Below are positions 17,001-25,300 of a DNA stretch of 33,625 nt, one piece after another. Under the pieces are notes generated by a model. It was not told where the DNA came from and ran no database searches. It saw only the letters and a list, made by a program, of their open reading frames with translations. Numbering within the stretch: the first letter of the stretch is position 1; the number at the start of each line of letters is the position of its first letter. The DNA comes from a virus: the IMG/VR virus record IMGVR_UViG_3300020438_000136, positions 1 through 33,625 of that record; one strand, 5' to 3'. The position numbers were made by a program, and so were the translations under genes.

Positions 17001-17759
17001 GTAGGCACTACTGCTAGAGCATTTGCTTCTGCATCAATCACTGCTGGTGTTGTTACATCAATTACTATTACTACTGCTGGTATTGCATATACCGCAGGTA
17101 AAGCACCACAAGTTCTAATTTCTCCACCAACATATATTAGAGAGGAAAATACTCTTGATTCTTATTCAGGAGATTTTGGAGTTGTGACTGGTGTTGGTAT
17201 ATGTTCAAATATATCTGACGCAAATGGAACAGCGATTGGGGTAGGAACTGCTGTAGTATTTGATCTTTGGATTCCTGATGAATCTGCTCTAAGAGATAGT
17301 AAGATTACAAGCCCTGATCCAATTTCAGTAAGTGGATTGCAAACAGGCTACTACTTTACTGTTAGCGGTTCCAATCTAGGTTCTGGTGTTACATCTGTAA
17401 ATATGGCAGGAACATATGTCGGTGTTGGAACAACTGCACTAGATAATATATACGAAGTCTCACATTATGTTGGAATAACCACAGTTGGATATGGATCTGA
17501 TAAGACTAACAGTTCACTAAGAGTCTTTAGTAGAGTGTTAAGTTGGAATGGTCTAGAGAATACTGTAGGATATTCAACCTTAAATCAAGGGATTAGTACC
17601 GCATTTATAGGTGACTATAGTTGGGGTAGACTTCAATCACGAGGTAGGATGATTTCTACTTCATATTCCGTGAATACAAACAACGGTGTTGTTGGAATTA
17701 AGACTGGTCCACAGATTAAGAGAAAAGCACCATTGAAGTTTGTAAATTATGTCGTCTAA
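5094..17759 (+). CDS. gp7: Giant baseplate wedge protein in the gp7 position (4221 aa) with YHYH-like domain
   Basis: The protein lies between gp6 and gp8, where T4 has gp7, the baseplate wedge initiator (1032 residues), but is about four times longer. The first roughly 250 residues look like the cyanophage gp7 N-terminus, with an IgG-like module at about 77-124 (FPDNYGLLKINDEIITYTG...RGFSG). A YHYH-like domain covers about residues 1255-1400, including HSPIIGWAYDGLPIYGP from 1292 and NGRFGITPEYPKGTYAYFAT up to about 1382. About thirteen GxGY beta repeats are scattered, for example near 750, 800, 1100, 1150, 1185, 2165, 2240, 3500 and 3940. Another repeat has the pattern H-x-tGd-V-x-Y...YFVYVIN-x-DKIQL. 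Near the C-terminus, LILTINDVLQVPGEGF and FSEAPKSGDVMRFFFY match a common phage module. There is no frameshift over 12.7 kb. Assignment as gp7 rests on position and the N-terminus. The other modules may act in host recognition. Confidence 0.75.
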   Translation: MTEKRVQINKVVKDQLPGYVKDDSPLVGEFLSAYYQGQEYQGGPIDIINNLDTYIQLNKSGNLVGFTTLMNPVGEFDTEISVKSTQGFPDNYGLLKINDEIITYTGIGTTAFTGCVRGFSGITSFTNPDEPEEFLFNNSNAAAHPVGVGTSGGIVENLSILFLREFLKKSKKQFLPGFQKDLNTSLNQPQFIRHSKDFYNSRGTDESFKILFKSLYNEEVDVIRPADYVISPSDANYKKTRDLIVEPIQGDPADLENKTLFQDAFENISRAYAPVSMVERIRVGLLTDTYFKVSIDDSFGTGGSNELLYGSFKVHSNTRAVGIVGAAQTYIDVDSTVGFPNFGALTFKYKNGTTGIATYSSTNTTQFLGVSGITTTIKDTTLIKQNTYAYALGKADATAGVATDGIKVRITSVLNDVELPNTFYQRKGSKIKLKSLGKVAHVDDFKSKNWIFNIQPKYDIESITVQDASNNTYEVTTKDFHRIRLGDVTTIQTNNATLDGGYSVTDVISSTVVRVRGAVISSLSAVVSITKTLSKPNCDGTDVATNHQHLNIYDANVQNIYMQEVGYAHTLSTIKNLVSSNSIPTFSDTNLNPSTQKINLSGTFNGGDIIIGITTGTKDHNFFTGDAIYYTPQKAANGTVSSFLFSEGLYFIERINSNDIKLAKSVSNLYDGNYQKISETTVQTTITNNTFEKYDFHNKQILPQSLLREFDIPVYDGKEYSTNIGYNGLLINGVEVLSYKSKNLVYYGDIKSIDVTGGGRYYDVINPPVLAVNDGVGVGATGYVSTRGNFQEIRILDPGFDYVEAPTISISGGNGTGAKAECKLVTVPHEVAFNAGSGSQTIAITSDDDYNVGFLTYHKFRNHERVVYDTKGEKSLAGLDTGATYYINTDQRYGATGLTTITSWTGYAGTSWYNNKTLRLHRNLDDAVIGVNTISFTGFGEGNHVFRSLNGKAQVGSINVLDSGDGYENKLKTCEPTGINTALDRITIGNHDYKTGEIIKYSTDPVGTAIQGLSTDKEYYVYVIDENTFKLSTVGVGTTAKDFYFRTKQYENLRSVGVATHSFNYPPIEIKVEGIVGISSIEGNEFQCIPQPLVRGEVTSVHLTNTGVGYGASEIMNFNRQPRIDMYTGRNCELLPIVANGQIIDVAINNRGDSYNTPPAISIAGVGTGAKLVPEIVGGQVRSVKIIQRGIGYGQSTTALTVEAAGEFAIFQSNLNTWQVNEVQKNYNNIDDSDVFIAKPTQLSRGLQCSHAYAPRTLRKMVYQNDAEGNALYGDRDLTLLNGQTEENKTRHSPIIGWAYDGLPIYGPYGYEKSTGGNITQIRSGYSIDLKANRPPTSIFPQEFFLEDFTWNTNTDEKYLDANNGRFGITPEYPKGTYAYFATFDTTPLSESGDPFNGFKKPAFPYLIGDKYWAQPNQFNNLSKNNQDTIDLNDTKWVRNTEPYELLQDDSSYDYLKQSYNFITQEGEIVYASEGSVEKVGIVTGGSSYRNDDKVVFEEKVADNFQTVAKVSKVVGPGIGTIAVTNTKLFNIEFYPSNANREFIGVHTTPIGLQNGDKVYVSGMSTTASGLGNRTYSIGISSARLIISQGIGTIGATGLVTYFNVVGKLPAPNDSLNRIALRENDIIKVGLGTMQEEVKILNIESGSRRLRVLRQQNSTSGVAHTIRTVVEERPRVFRIDAGFTTSFEGLVDQEYYFNPVEAVGMGTTAGPGIGTTVAFQNPGSGLTQKFIPARSIYLPNHKLNTGDSVTYNRNTGNSIGVATNRANASFTSPSINLPEGVPLFVARLNQDMIGLSTVKVGLGTIGADPEDIYVGIAETTKNQGLLYFTGIGTGVYHSLKATYSETVKGAAEKNKIVVSTANTHGLRHNDQVYLTVDSGITTTVPIKYNKENRKVIARTLTFEATGITTATAESGIPNAIEILDHEMQTGQRVVHTSSSPAGGLLNEEEYFVYVINKDKIQLCGSRFQLRQPRPAFVGILTASGGGTLNLVNPPLEFYKNGTVTFDLSDSSLSYTEVADTLPGFEFKLYSDYNFVHEYDANNLETTFEVTRSGTVGIDGKVILKVNQYTPKILYYNLVPTTQDNNPDVNKELVLDKGIEGNNTISTKESRYAGNYKVLANSDNTFTYDLDRYPEVPSYTASATTKLNYETTSKTAYGPIANVALADKGKGYTRLPGITTVTSDAGTGAILEASSNSIGVPKTTKINNIGFDYPSDFTLRPQSKLPQIIKISALSGFESIGITSYGKGYNTPPALVVLDGVDRRKIDDVELRYNLTTPDAPGYVDIVQNTYGLSNVTPFIVPVNNPNGIRAKDFEYDSATDTVSCVMKTAYSLQEEFPLKIGDKVFIENVSVGVGSTGTGYDSQYYDYQSFEITKVHENLGNVGVVTYSLGGLLPSGEIPGNYVDALSSGVLVQSKNFPQFAPVLRPNIFNANETLRSETSVGPVQGVAFEYDPESKWLTVEAASDFEVGKLIESLETGAKGTVSEIVLTFDTNFSLDYYSIVDNGWEYQTGFLNDSLQKIHDNDYYQSFSYAIKSKVFFDKWKDIVNSLTHTAGFKKFSQLQVESALPAGQESSMVVGLAGTVTGIINIQNYESVHEYNNFDLVTENILDASPAEGNFSDEITFQNRILIDYAESVGNRVLKIDDISDKFNSNPRPTPWSEVARYDISNNKENRFIVYVRDRLFTGERQIMMVNSLFDPVSGQSMINQYGSVDTQIQLGQMDSVVDGTDAVLQFHPVKSEKNNYNVITMSYNLDELGLTTSLTAIGKTTIGESTAPPSPLVAIGVSNVIGYGGSEVKICTVGTASTTGTALTSIPGVAGVGTAQYDLYNPRSAKIIVSIATSEGSVEYDELSLIVGTGMTSFEFHEYGQLAIHNRRDNLAAQPLGTFRPYIVGVGTTAAVEVGYTPNAGIGTAWINTITIGISSETFTGIGTYDLRNASMIAKSTTIAAASSPATVGIASYVNDYDGAYCIVQIVDETNDIYEFAEVMMVDDDNRVFLTEYGNLRTGLGATDSLGTIGGSRDTDGCRTELTFTPKSNVGVKIKTFINALRVEENSSEPELIELNSGSIRSSFDVYEGTFYGARTEFDCLHNGNEIFRKNFDGTSTDVVSLTNDTIDLPNHYFVSGEEVVYSVKAAISGCSTTGIGTTGDAIGIAATYFAGIGATITYLPESVFVFKKSDSQIQLCRSAQDALVTPVKPINLTSVGIGTSHSITAKYGTENVRSLIAIDNMIQSPIVNSGIAASLSQRFDRTEDIAYFTGITSFHSGDDIRIGDEIMKVVAVGPTAGAANAVKVNRHWMGTTLVGHASHAPINKLSGDFNIINNTLSFSVAPFGGEPPVGYSTATPNNRDWVGITTYSSFSGRVFTRSGVKGSDYDAYTTNYLIDNLSPQFDGQETQFDLKVNKGNVTGISTQNGLLLINGILQGAGNFNDYELSEVSGITSMTFTGAAASVAYDPETASVPVSGRIISVGSTEGFGLQPLVGAGATIRFTSSGIVTAVSIGNSGSGYRVIPGRAGIASNSSISGVGIATEVKVGVALSSTGTPSIQYIGTASVINGGIVSIAVTNTDPIPGFPGTGSSTFEAIIDPPTPYQDIPLWYSSSTPGVGGTQARANITVSAGSSVIDFEITNVGYSYGESQILTVPTSLTTSEPSIVGIPTVQGGTFREFQLTIERIKDDEFNMWTLGELDVLDDFSNLFDGARKAFPITVGGDGYAIQAKTGSPIVIQDTLILTINDVLQVPGEGFTFSGGGTITFSEAPKSGDVMRFFFYRGTGGEDVKDRDIVETVKRGDDLVLKYDSAYNTRTFVENERTVVEVKSSDQVDTNPYYGLGLGDDDTEVRPVTWIKQTEDKIIDGRVVRKDRPLQEPAIQPTAYLIQTVGVGSTTIWVDNCKPFFDQENENPVDREFQKDILIVNASAQYDYLAGAAGTAIVSIGNTISSVAISTGGRGYTIAPTVSIQTPTGVGGTPLAGVGTTARAFASASITAGVVTSITITTAGIAYTAGKAPQVLISPPTYIREENTLDSYSGDFGVVTGVGICSNISDANGTAIGVGTAVVFDLWIPDESALRDSKITSPDPISVSGLQTGYYFTVSGSNLGSGVTSVNMAGTYVGVGTTALDNIYEVSHYVGITTVGYGSDKTNSSLRVFSRVLSWNGLENTVGYSTLNQGISTAFIGDYSWGRLQSRGRMISTSYSVNTNNGVVGIKTGPQIKRKAPLKFVNYVV

Positions 17760-17762
17760 ATA
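17756..17762 (+). promoter_or_regulatory. Late-type promoter motif before gp8
   Basis: CTAAATA overlaps the TAA stop of the giant gene and lies 27 bases before the gp8 start. The same motif is found before gp15 and the fibre gene. It matches the T4-like cyanophage late motif as I remember it. Confidence 0.45.
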
Positions 17763-17788
17763 GATAAAAAAGTGTTACATTAGGTTCA

Positions 17789-19345
17789 ATGTCCGCAATT
17801 ATAACTGATCAAATAAGAATCTTGAACGCAAAGAATTTTGTGGCTGGTGTTTCTACCAACACAAATTCTTACTATGCTTTCGTAGGTTTACCTAATCCAA
17901 CAGGTATTAGAACTGACTGGGATACTTCACCCCCTTCTCCAGTCGATAGTTTTAATGATCTGAACGATTATTATGACAGTATGATTGCTGTTAAGAAGAT
18001 AACACCTGCAGATGTAAAACAAATTGTTCAAAAAAACCAGTGGAGTTCTGGTACTACTTACGATTATTATAGACAAGATTATAGTATAACTAATGCACCA
18101 AAAAACTCTGGTGGAACCACATTATATACTGCAAACTATTTTGTCGTTAATAGTGACTTTAAAGTTTACATTTGTTTACAAAATGGAACCACTCCTGAAA
18201 CTCCTGATGGTAAACCATCTCTTGATGAACCAACCTTTACAGACTTAGAACCAAGAATTGCTGGTACTTCTGGTGACGGTTATATATGGAAGTATCTTTA
18301 TACTATTAAACCTGCTGATTTAATTAAGTTTGATTCTACAGACTTTATGCCTGTTCCTGCGGAATGGAGCACAAATACTGCAGATAGTGCTATTAGAAAC
18401 AATGCTGTTGATGGTGGTATAAAAATTGTTGTTATTAAAAACAGAGGAACTGGTATAGGAACTGCTAACCAGACTTATACTAGAGTTCCAATTAAAGGTG
18501 ATGGTTTTGATGCAGAATGCACTGTTGTTGTTAACAACGATCAGCAAATAGAAAGTGTTACTATATCCAATGAAGGATATGGTTATACCTACGGTAACGT
18601 TGACTTATCTGCTGGATCTATACCAACTCCAACATCTCCACCTACTCTTGATGTTATCATTCCACCTCCTGGTGGTCATGGTAAAGATATATACCGTGAA
18701 TTGGGTGCAAGTAGTGCATTACTTTATGCAAGAATTGAAAATGATGCTGAGAACCCAGACTTTATAACGGGTAACCAAATTGCTAGGATTGGAATTATTG
18801 AAAATCCTCAAGTATTTGGTTCTACTCAGTTACTTACTTTGGATAAAGCAAGTGCTGCATATGCCTTAAGGTTGTCTGGAACTGGATATAGTTCTGTAAC
18901 ATTTACTCCTGATAGTTTAATTACTCAAACTGTTGGAACTGGTGTTACTGCTGTTGGTAAAGTTCTTGCTTATGATGCGACTACTGGAGTTCTAAAGTAT
19001 TGGCAGGATAGAACTATTGCTGGTTTTACTACAGTTGGTGTAGCACAAAGTGCCACAGCTGCTATCTATGGATATGACACAACAAGATTTACTTCCGATC
19101 CAACTGCGGGCGGTAATAGAATTATTGTTGGTGGTAGTTCTAATTTATCGATTAGCACTACATTTAGTGGTCTTTCTACCTCAATAAATAATAGAACATA
19201 TTACCTTGGTCAGTCATTCACTAAAGGATTGTCAAACCCAGAAATTAAAAAATATTCTGGAAATATGATTTATGTTGACCACAGACCAGCCATTACACGA
19301 TCTTCCAATCAAAAAGAAGACATCAAAATAATATTACAGTTCTAA
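17789..19345 (+). CDS. gp8: Baseplate wedge subunit gp8
   Basis: gp8 is a dimeric outer baseplate wedge component. The N-terminal part matches the T4 gp8 layout: an initial RILNAKNFVAGVS, a region around residues 60-110 corresponding to the wedge contacts (MIAVKKITPADVKQIVQKNQW), and the signature SGDGYIWKYLYTI (about 152-164), which parallels GDGYVWEYLFEI in T4. At 518 residues it is longer than T4 gp8 (334). The extra length is in the second half, where a GxGY-type repeat (IESVTISNEGYGYTYGNVDL, about 253-272) is followed by PPPGGHGKDIYRELGA and a beta-rich tail. It sits seven bases upstream of the next virion gene and behind a CTAAATA motif. Confidence 0.88.
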   Translation: MSAIITDQIRILNAKNFVAGVSTNTNSYYAFVGLPNPTGIRTDWDTSPPSPVDSFNDLNDYYDSMIAVKKITPADVKQIVQKNQWSSGTTYDYYRQDYSITNAPKNSGGTTLYTANYFVVNSDFKVYICLQNGTTPETPDGKPSLDEPTFTDLEPRIAGTSGDGYIWKYLYTIKPADLIKFDSTDFMPVPAEWSTNTADSAIRNNAVDGGIKIVVIKNRGTGIGTANQTYTRVPIKGDGFDAECTVVVNNDQQIESVTISNEGYGYTYGNVDLSAGSIPTPTSPPTLDVIIPPPGGHGKDIYRELGASSALLYARIENDAENPDFITGNQIARIGIIENPQVFGSTQLLTLDKASAAYALRLSGTGYSSVTFTPDSLITQTVGTGVTAVGKVLAYDATTGVLKYWQDRTIAGFTTVGVAQSATAAIYGYDTTRFTSDPTAGGNRIIVGGSSNLSISTTFSGLSTSINNRTYYLGQSFTKGLSNPEIKKYSGNMIYVDHRPAITRSSNQKEDIKIILQF

Positions 19346-19351
19346 AATACT

Positions 19352-22300
19352 ATGGCTCAACAAACTAATCTAAACGTTTCACCGTATTTTGATGATTTCA
19401 ATCCTGATGATAATTATCATAAGGTTCTGTTTAAACCTGGATATCCTGTTCAGGCAAGAGAGATAACTGGTCTCCAGTCAATTCTTCAAAATCAAATAGA
19501 GAAGTTTGGTCAGCACTTCTTTAAAGAGGGTGCTAAAGTAATTCCAGGAAACACTGCATATTCGCCAAAATATTATGCTGTAGAGTTAAACAATACTCAT
19601 CTAGGGGTTCCTGTAGATTTTTATATTAGTCAGTTAATAGGTAGAAAAATAATTGGATTGACAACAGGTGTAACAGCAATAATTAATCAAGTTATAACAC
19701 AACAAGAATCAGAAAGAGGAAATTTAACACTTTATATTTCATACATGTCATCTGGTGTTGAAGATTCTAATATTAGAGTTTTCGCTGATGGAGAACTTCT
19801 AACTGCTGATAGTGATATAATTTCAGGGCCTGAAAACAATGCATTTATACCATCTGGAGAATCTTTTGCATCATGTATAGCAAATAATGCAACAGCTACT
19901 GCTGCATCTTTCTCGATATCAAATGGTGTTTATTTTATAAGGGGTAATTTTGTTAATGTTGGTGATGAAACAATTATTCTAAGTCAGTATGGAAATTCTC
20001 CTAGTGCTAGAATAGGTTTAAGGATTAATGAAGATATTATAAATTCTGATGAAGATGAAACTTTAGCAGATAACTCCAAAGGTTTTAATAACTATGCTGC
20101 ACCAGGTGCTGATCGTCTTAAAATATCAACTTCACTTTATGCTAAACCATTAGATGATTTTAATGACTCTAATTTTATTGAATTAGCAGTTGTTGATGAA
20201 GGTGTTTTAAAGTCACAAAAGAAAAGAACTGAGTATAGTTTTATAGCCGATGAAATGGCTCGTAGAACTTATGAAGAATCTGGTGATTATAGTATTAGAC
20301 CATTTGATATTGTAGTAAAGAATTCTTTAAATGATGGAACGGGTAATAATGGTGTATATGAAGAAGGTGAGTTTACTCAACAAGGAACTCTAGCATCTGA
20401 TGATCTTGCAGTATATCAAGTAGGGCCAGGAAAGGCATTTGTCAAAGGATATGAGATAGAAACTATTAGTTCTACATATCTTGATGCACCAAAACCAAGA
20501 ACAACTAAAACATTAGAAAGTCAAGGAGTAACTTATAATACAGGAAACAATCTTCGTCTTAATAGAGTTTACGGAGCTCCAACTATAGGTATAGGAAATA
20601 CTTATATTATTAGTTTGAGAGATCAAAGAAGTGGTGATAATTCATTTAAAATGTCAGGATCTGAAATTGGTCTTGCTAGGGTTTATGATTATGCATTAGA
20701 ATCAGGTTCATATTCTACATCTAATTCTGATACAAATGAATGGGATATTTCATTATATGATATTCAATTAACAACAAGAGTAACTCTTAATGAGAATATT
20801 AATCTAACTGTTCCCACATATGTGAAGGGAAGATATAGTGGTGCTACTGGATTCTTGAAGAATGCTGTTAGTGAAAGCACTTCTTTAGAACTATATGATA
20901 AGCAAGGTGATTTCTTAAAAAATGAACCATTTGATTTTAATGGTGAATCAAATAATAGAGTTGCTATTGCTGTAACATCTTATGGAATGTCAGATGTTAA
21001 ACAACTTTATGGTGGCCCAGAATTGGGTAATGTTGGTGCTGCACTAAGTTTCTGTGCTGATATTAAACAAAAAGATCATTTTGTTTACGGTGAAGCAAAA
21101 ATAACAAAAATAGATAATGCTACAGGAATATGTACCGTTACCAGTGAGAATGAATTATTTCCAGGAATTTTAAAAATAAACAATATATTAGCATTTGGTG
21201 GTTTAGGAAATAATGAATCAACATTTGCAAGAATAACTGAGGTAGGAACATCTAGTGTTAAAATAACTGGTGTATCAACAGTAACAGGTCTTGTAGAAGG
21301 TGAAATTCCTTCAGCTGCTGATCTAGTTACTCCAAATCTAAGATTGGTTCAAACTCCTCTCGAAAGTGCTGCTGAGACATGTTTGTATACATTAATGCCA
21401 AGACCATTCGTTTCCGATGTTGATCTTACTGATGCTACATTAACTATTAGGAAATCATATTCTGTTGATGTTGCACTTAATCCAAATACTGGATTGGGTC
21501 AATTAAGTTCTGCATTAACTGCAGATACAAATGAATCTTTCTTACCTTTCGATGAAGAGAGATATATTTTCGTAAGACCTAATGGAGATGTTGTAGCACT
21601 TACTGATGACATGTTCCTGTTTACTACAGGAAATACAGTATTGCAAATTGAAGGTTTAGGATCTGCTGTAAATGGATGCACATTAGTTGCAACATTAACT
21701 AAGTCAAAACCAACTCCAAAAACTAAGAGGCAAAATAGAGTAAATGCAACTGTAATTAATAATTCTAGACTTTCTGGTTCTGGTATTGGTGCAACTACTT
21801 TAAATGATGGTTTGGTTTATGGTAATTTTGCATATGGAAATAGGGTTCAAGATGAAAGAATTTCTCTAAATCAAGCTGATGTTATTAGGATTCTTGGAAT
21901 ATTTGAATCCAATGATACTTCTACTGCATCTGCACCAAAGATGACACTAGCGTCATTAAATGGCCCTACTGGAAAAACTACTGATTTAATTGAAGGGGAA
22001 AGAATAGTTGGTGCTGATAGTGGTGCTATAGGGATCTATACCGAAAAAGTAACTGATGCTCAGATAACATATATTGTTCAAAATCAAACACCATTTGAAG
22101 AAGGTGAAGTAGTTACATTTGGCGAATCTAAAACACAAGGTCTTATTACAACCTTAGATAATCCTAGTAAAAATATTTCTGCAAATTATACATTTACCAC
22201 TGGGCAGAAGAATAGTTTTTATGATTATGGTTTTGTTACTAGAAAAACTAATGCAAAACCACCTAAAAAGGGATTGAAAGTATATTTTTCAAATGGATTC

Positions 22301-25300
22301 TATGAATCTACTGATGATGGTGATATTACGGTAAAAAATTCATATGATAGTTTTAATTATAGTAAGGATATACCATTTATTAATGGTGAATTAGTTACAG
22401 ATACTATTGATATTAGACCTAAAGTTGCTCCTTATACTGTAGTTGCTGGTACCAGATCTCCATTAGAATTCTATGGAAGGTCATTTACAACATCAGGTGG
22501 TTCTGCTAAGAATATTTTAGCTTCTGACGAATCTATTATTACCAATTTCTCTTTCTATGTTGGTAGAAGGGATAGAATTTTCTTGGATAAGACAGGTAAA
22601 TTCCAAATTCAATATGGAGAACCTTCAGAGAAGATGGAAACTCCTGTTACTGTTGAAGATGCCATAGAAATTGCTATGTGTGAAATGCCACCATACCTTT
22701 TCCAAACAAATAGAGCATCTCTAAACTTCATGAAGCATAAGAGATATCGTATGCAAGATATCAAGCGACTTGAAGATAGAATTAAAAATTTAGAATATTA
22801 TACTTCACTATCTCTTATTGAAACTGAAACTGCTAACATGTTCATTCCTGACGCTGATGGAATGAATAAATTTAAGTCAGGTTTCTTTGTTGATAATTTC
22901 ACTGGTCTTAAGACTCAAGAAACCCGTGGAATGAAAGTAAAAAACAGTATTGATACTGTTCGTAAGGAGTTAAGACCACAACATTATACAACTTCTATCG
23001 ATCTTCAAGCAGGGCCTGTAGAAAATGTTGATCCTGCTGCTGATCTTGCTTATCTAGATCCTGAAGGAACTAATGTAAGACGACAAGCAGATGGTGTCGT
23101 AACTCTTGATTATACTGAAGTTGATTGGTTAACTCAACAGTTTGCTACCAGAACAGAGAGTGTTACACCATTCTTGGTTAGTTTCTGGCAAGCAGCAGTT
23201 AAGATTTCTCCAAACTCTGATACATGGACAGATACTGCAAGGATTGAAGCAAAAATTGTTAAAGCGGAAGGTGACTTTGCTCAAACAATGGCAGATAACC
23301 AAAGAGAATGGGGTGTAGATCCACAAACTGGAATGAGCCCAATTCATTGGAATGCTTGGGAAACTACATGGACTGGATCAGAAACCAATAGTTGGACTAC
23401 AACAAGACAAGAAACTTCAGTTGGCCCTACAACTGAGACTATTGTTAAAGCAGGTTGGATTAATGGTGGTGATGGTGTAAACGAATCTAGACTGGATACT
23501 GTTACAACAACTACTACAGTTCAAGATACTCACTCAGAAACATTCAGAACAGGAACATCTACTAGAACAGGTATTAGAAAAATTGTTACAGAACAGTGGG
23601 ATAATGAGTCATTTGGTGACAGAGTTGTAAGTAGAGATGTTATTAATGTAATGCGTTCTAGAAACGTTGAATTTATAGTTTCTAAGTGCAAACCATTAAC
23701 ACAATTATATGCTTTCTTTGATGGAGTAAATGTTACTAAATTATGCACTCCAAAATTGATGGAAATTTCTATGGAATCTGGAACTTTCCAAGTTGGAGAA
23801 ACAGTTTTTGGAACTTTACCACAAGTAGGTATACAACCAGAAGGAACTGATGCTCCATTTATTAAATTTAGAGTAGCAAAAGCAGATCATAGATCTGGCC
23901 CATATAATGCACCAACAGAAACCTTTAAGAGAAATCCATATATTTCTCAAGTTGGTGCAACAGCACTTGAAACTTTCTTAGGAACACCAGGAACTGTTCA
24001 GGTTGCTTCTTCAAATGCTCAGTCTACTGAGATGCCAACAACTTACTCAGCAACATCTACTATATTGAACGTTGATACAAAATCATTAAGTGATCAACCA
24101 CAAGGTGATTTCTTTGGATTTGCTTGGTCTGGAATGACATTAAGAGGAGCAACAAGTGGTGCTCAAGCAGGTATCACTAACTTGAGATTAATATCAGATC
24201 TTGGTGCTAATTGTCTTGGAAGTTTCTATATTCCAAATCCAAATAGTGGAAATCATCCAAGATTTGAGACAGGTAAGAAATCATTAAGACTTATCGATAG
24301 TCCTATTAATGATAAGGATAATTGTGATACTTTTGGTGAAGATATTTACACTGCTGCTGGAACACTAGAAACAGTTCAAGAAACTATTGTTTCTATCAGA
24401 AATGCTAAAGTTGAAACTAGGCATGAAGAGGAATCAAGACCTGCTAGAGAACTTACGGGTTCAGGTGTGATTGGTTCAGGTGTTATTAATACTGATACCA
24501 GTACTGATAGTCAACCAATATGGTATGACCCTCTAGCACAATCATTCCAGGTAACCGAGAAAGATGGTGTCTTTATTACTAGTTGTGATATTTACTTCCA
24601 GACTAAGGATGACATGGATATACCCATGACATTCCAAATTCGAACGATGAAAGGGGGATTCCCGACGCAAAAAATATTACCATTCTCGGAAATTGTTAAA
24701 GCACCTGACGATATCACTGTGTCTCAAAATGGAACTCTTGCAACAAAATTTACTTTTGATGCTCCAGTATTCCTTGAAGGTGCTAATACTGAATATTGTA
24801 TATGTTTGGCATCATGGTCAACTAAGTATAAAGTATTCATATCAAGAATTGGAGAAGCTGATATACTGACTGATGAATTTATTTCTCAGCAGCCATATCT
24901 TGGATCTCTATTCAAGTCACAGAACGCTTCTACTTGGGATCCTTCTCAGTGGGAAGATTTGAAATTCCATTTCCGTAGAGCAGAATTTGAACAAAATGGA
25001 ACTCTAGAATTGTATAACCCTATTCTTTCAGAGGGTAATGCACAAGTTGCAAAATTAATGCCTAACTCTATTAATATTAATTCTAATAGAGTTAGAATTG
25101 GTATAGGAACAGCTCTTTCAGATACTGTTCTTCAGTTAGGAAATACAATTGCACAAGCAGCACATAATGATGGAGCAACTGCTCATACATCACCATCTAA
25201 TGCAACAGGTAATTATGTTGGAAATGCTGGTATTGCTACTGGCGATATGTCAGTTATTAATGCTGGTTTAGGTTACACTCCTGCTAGTGGTTCTTACGGA

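Noticed and set aside
5094-17759. Intein or frameshift as the cause of the great length of the giant protein
   Set aside because: No intein splice motifs or endonuclease blocks were seen, and the repeats continue in a single frame throughout.
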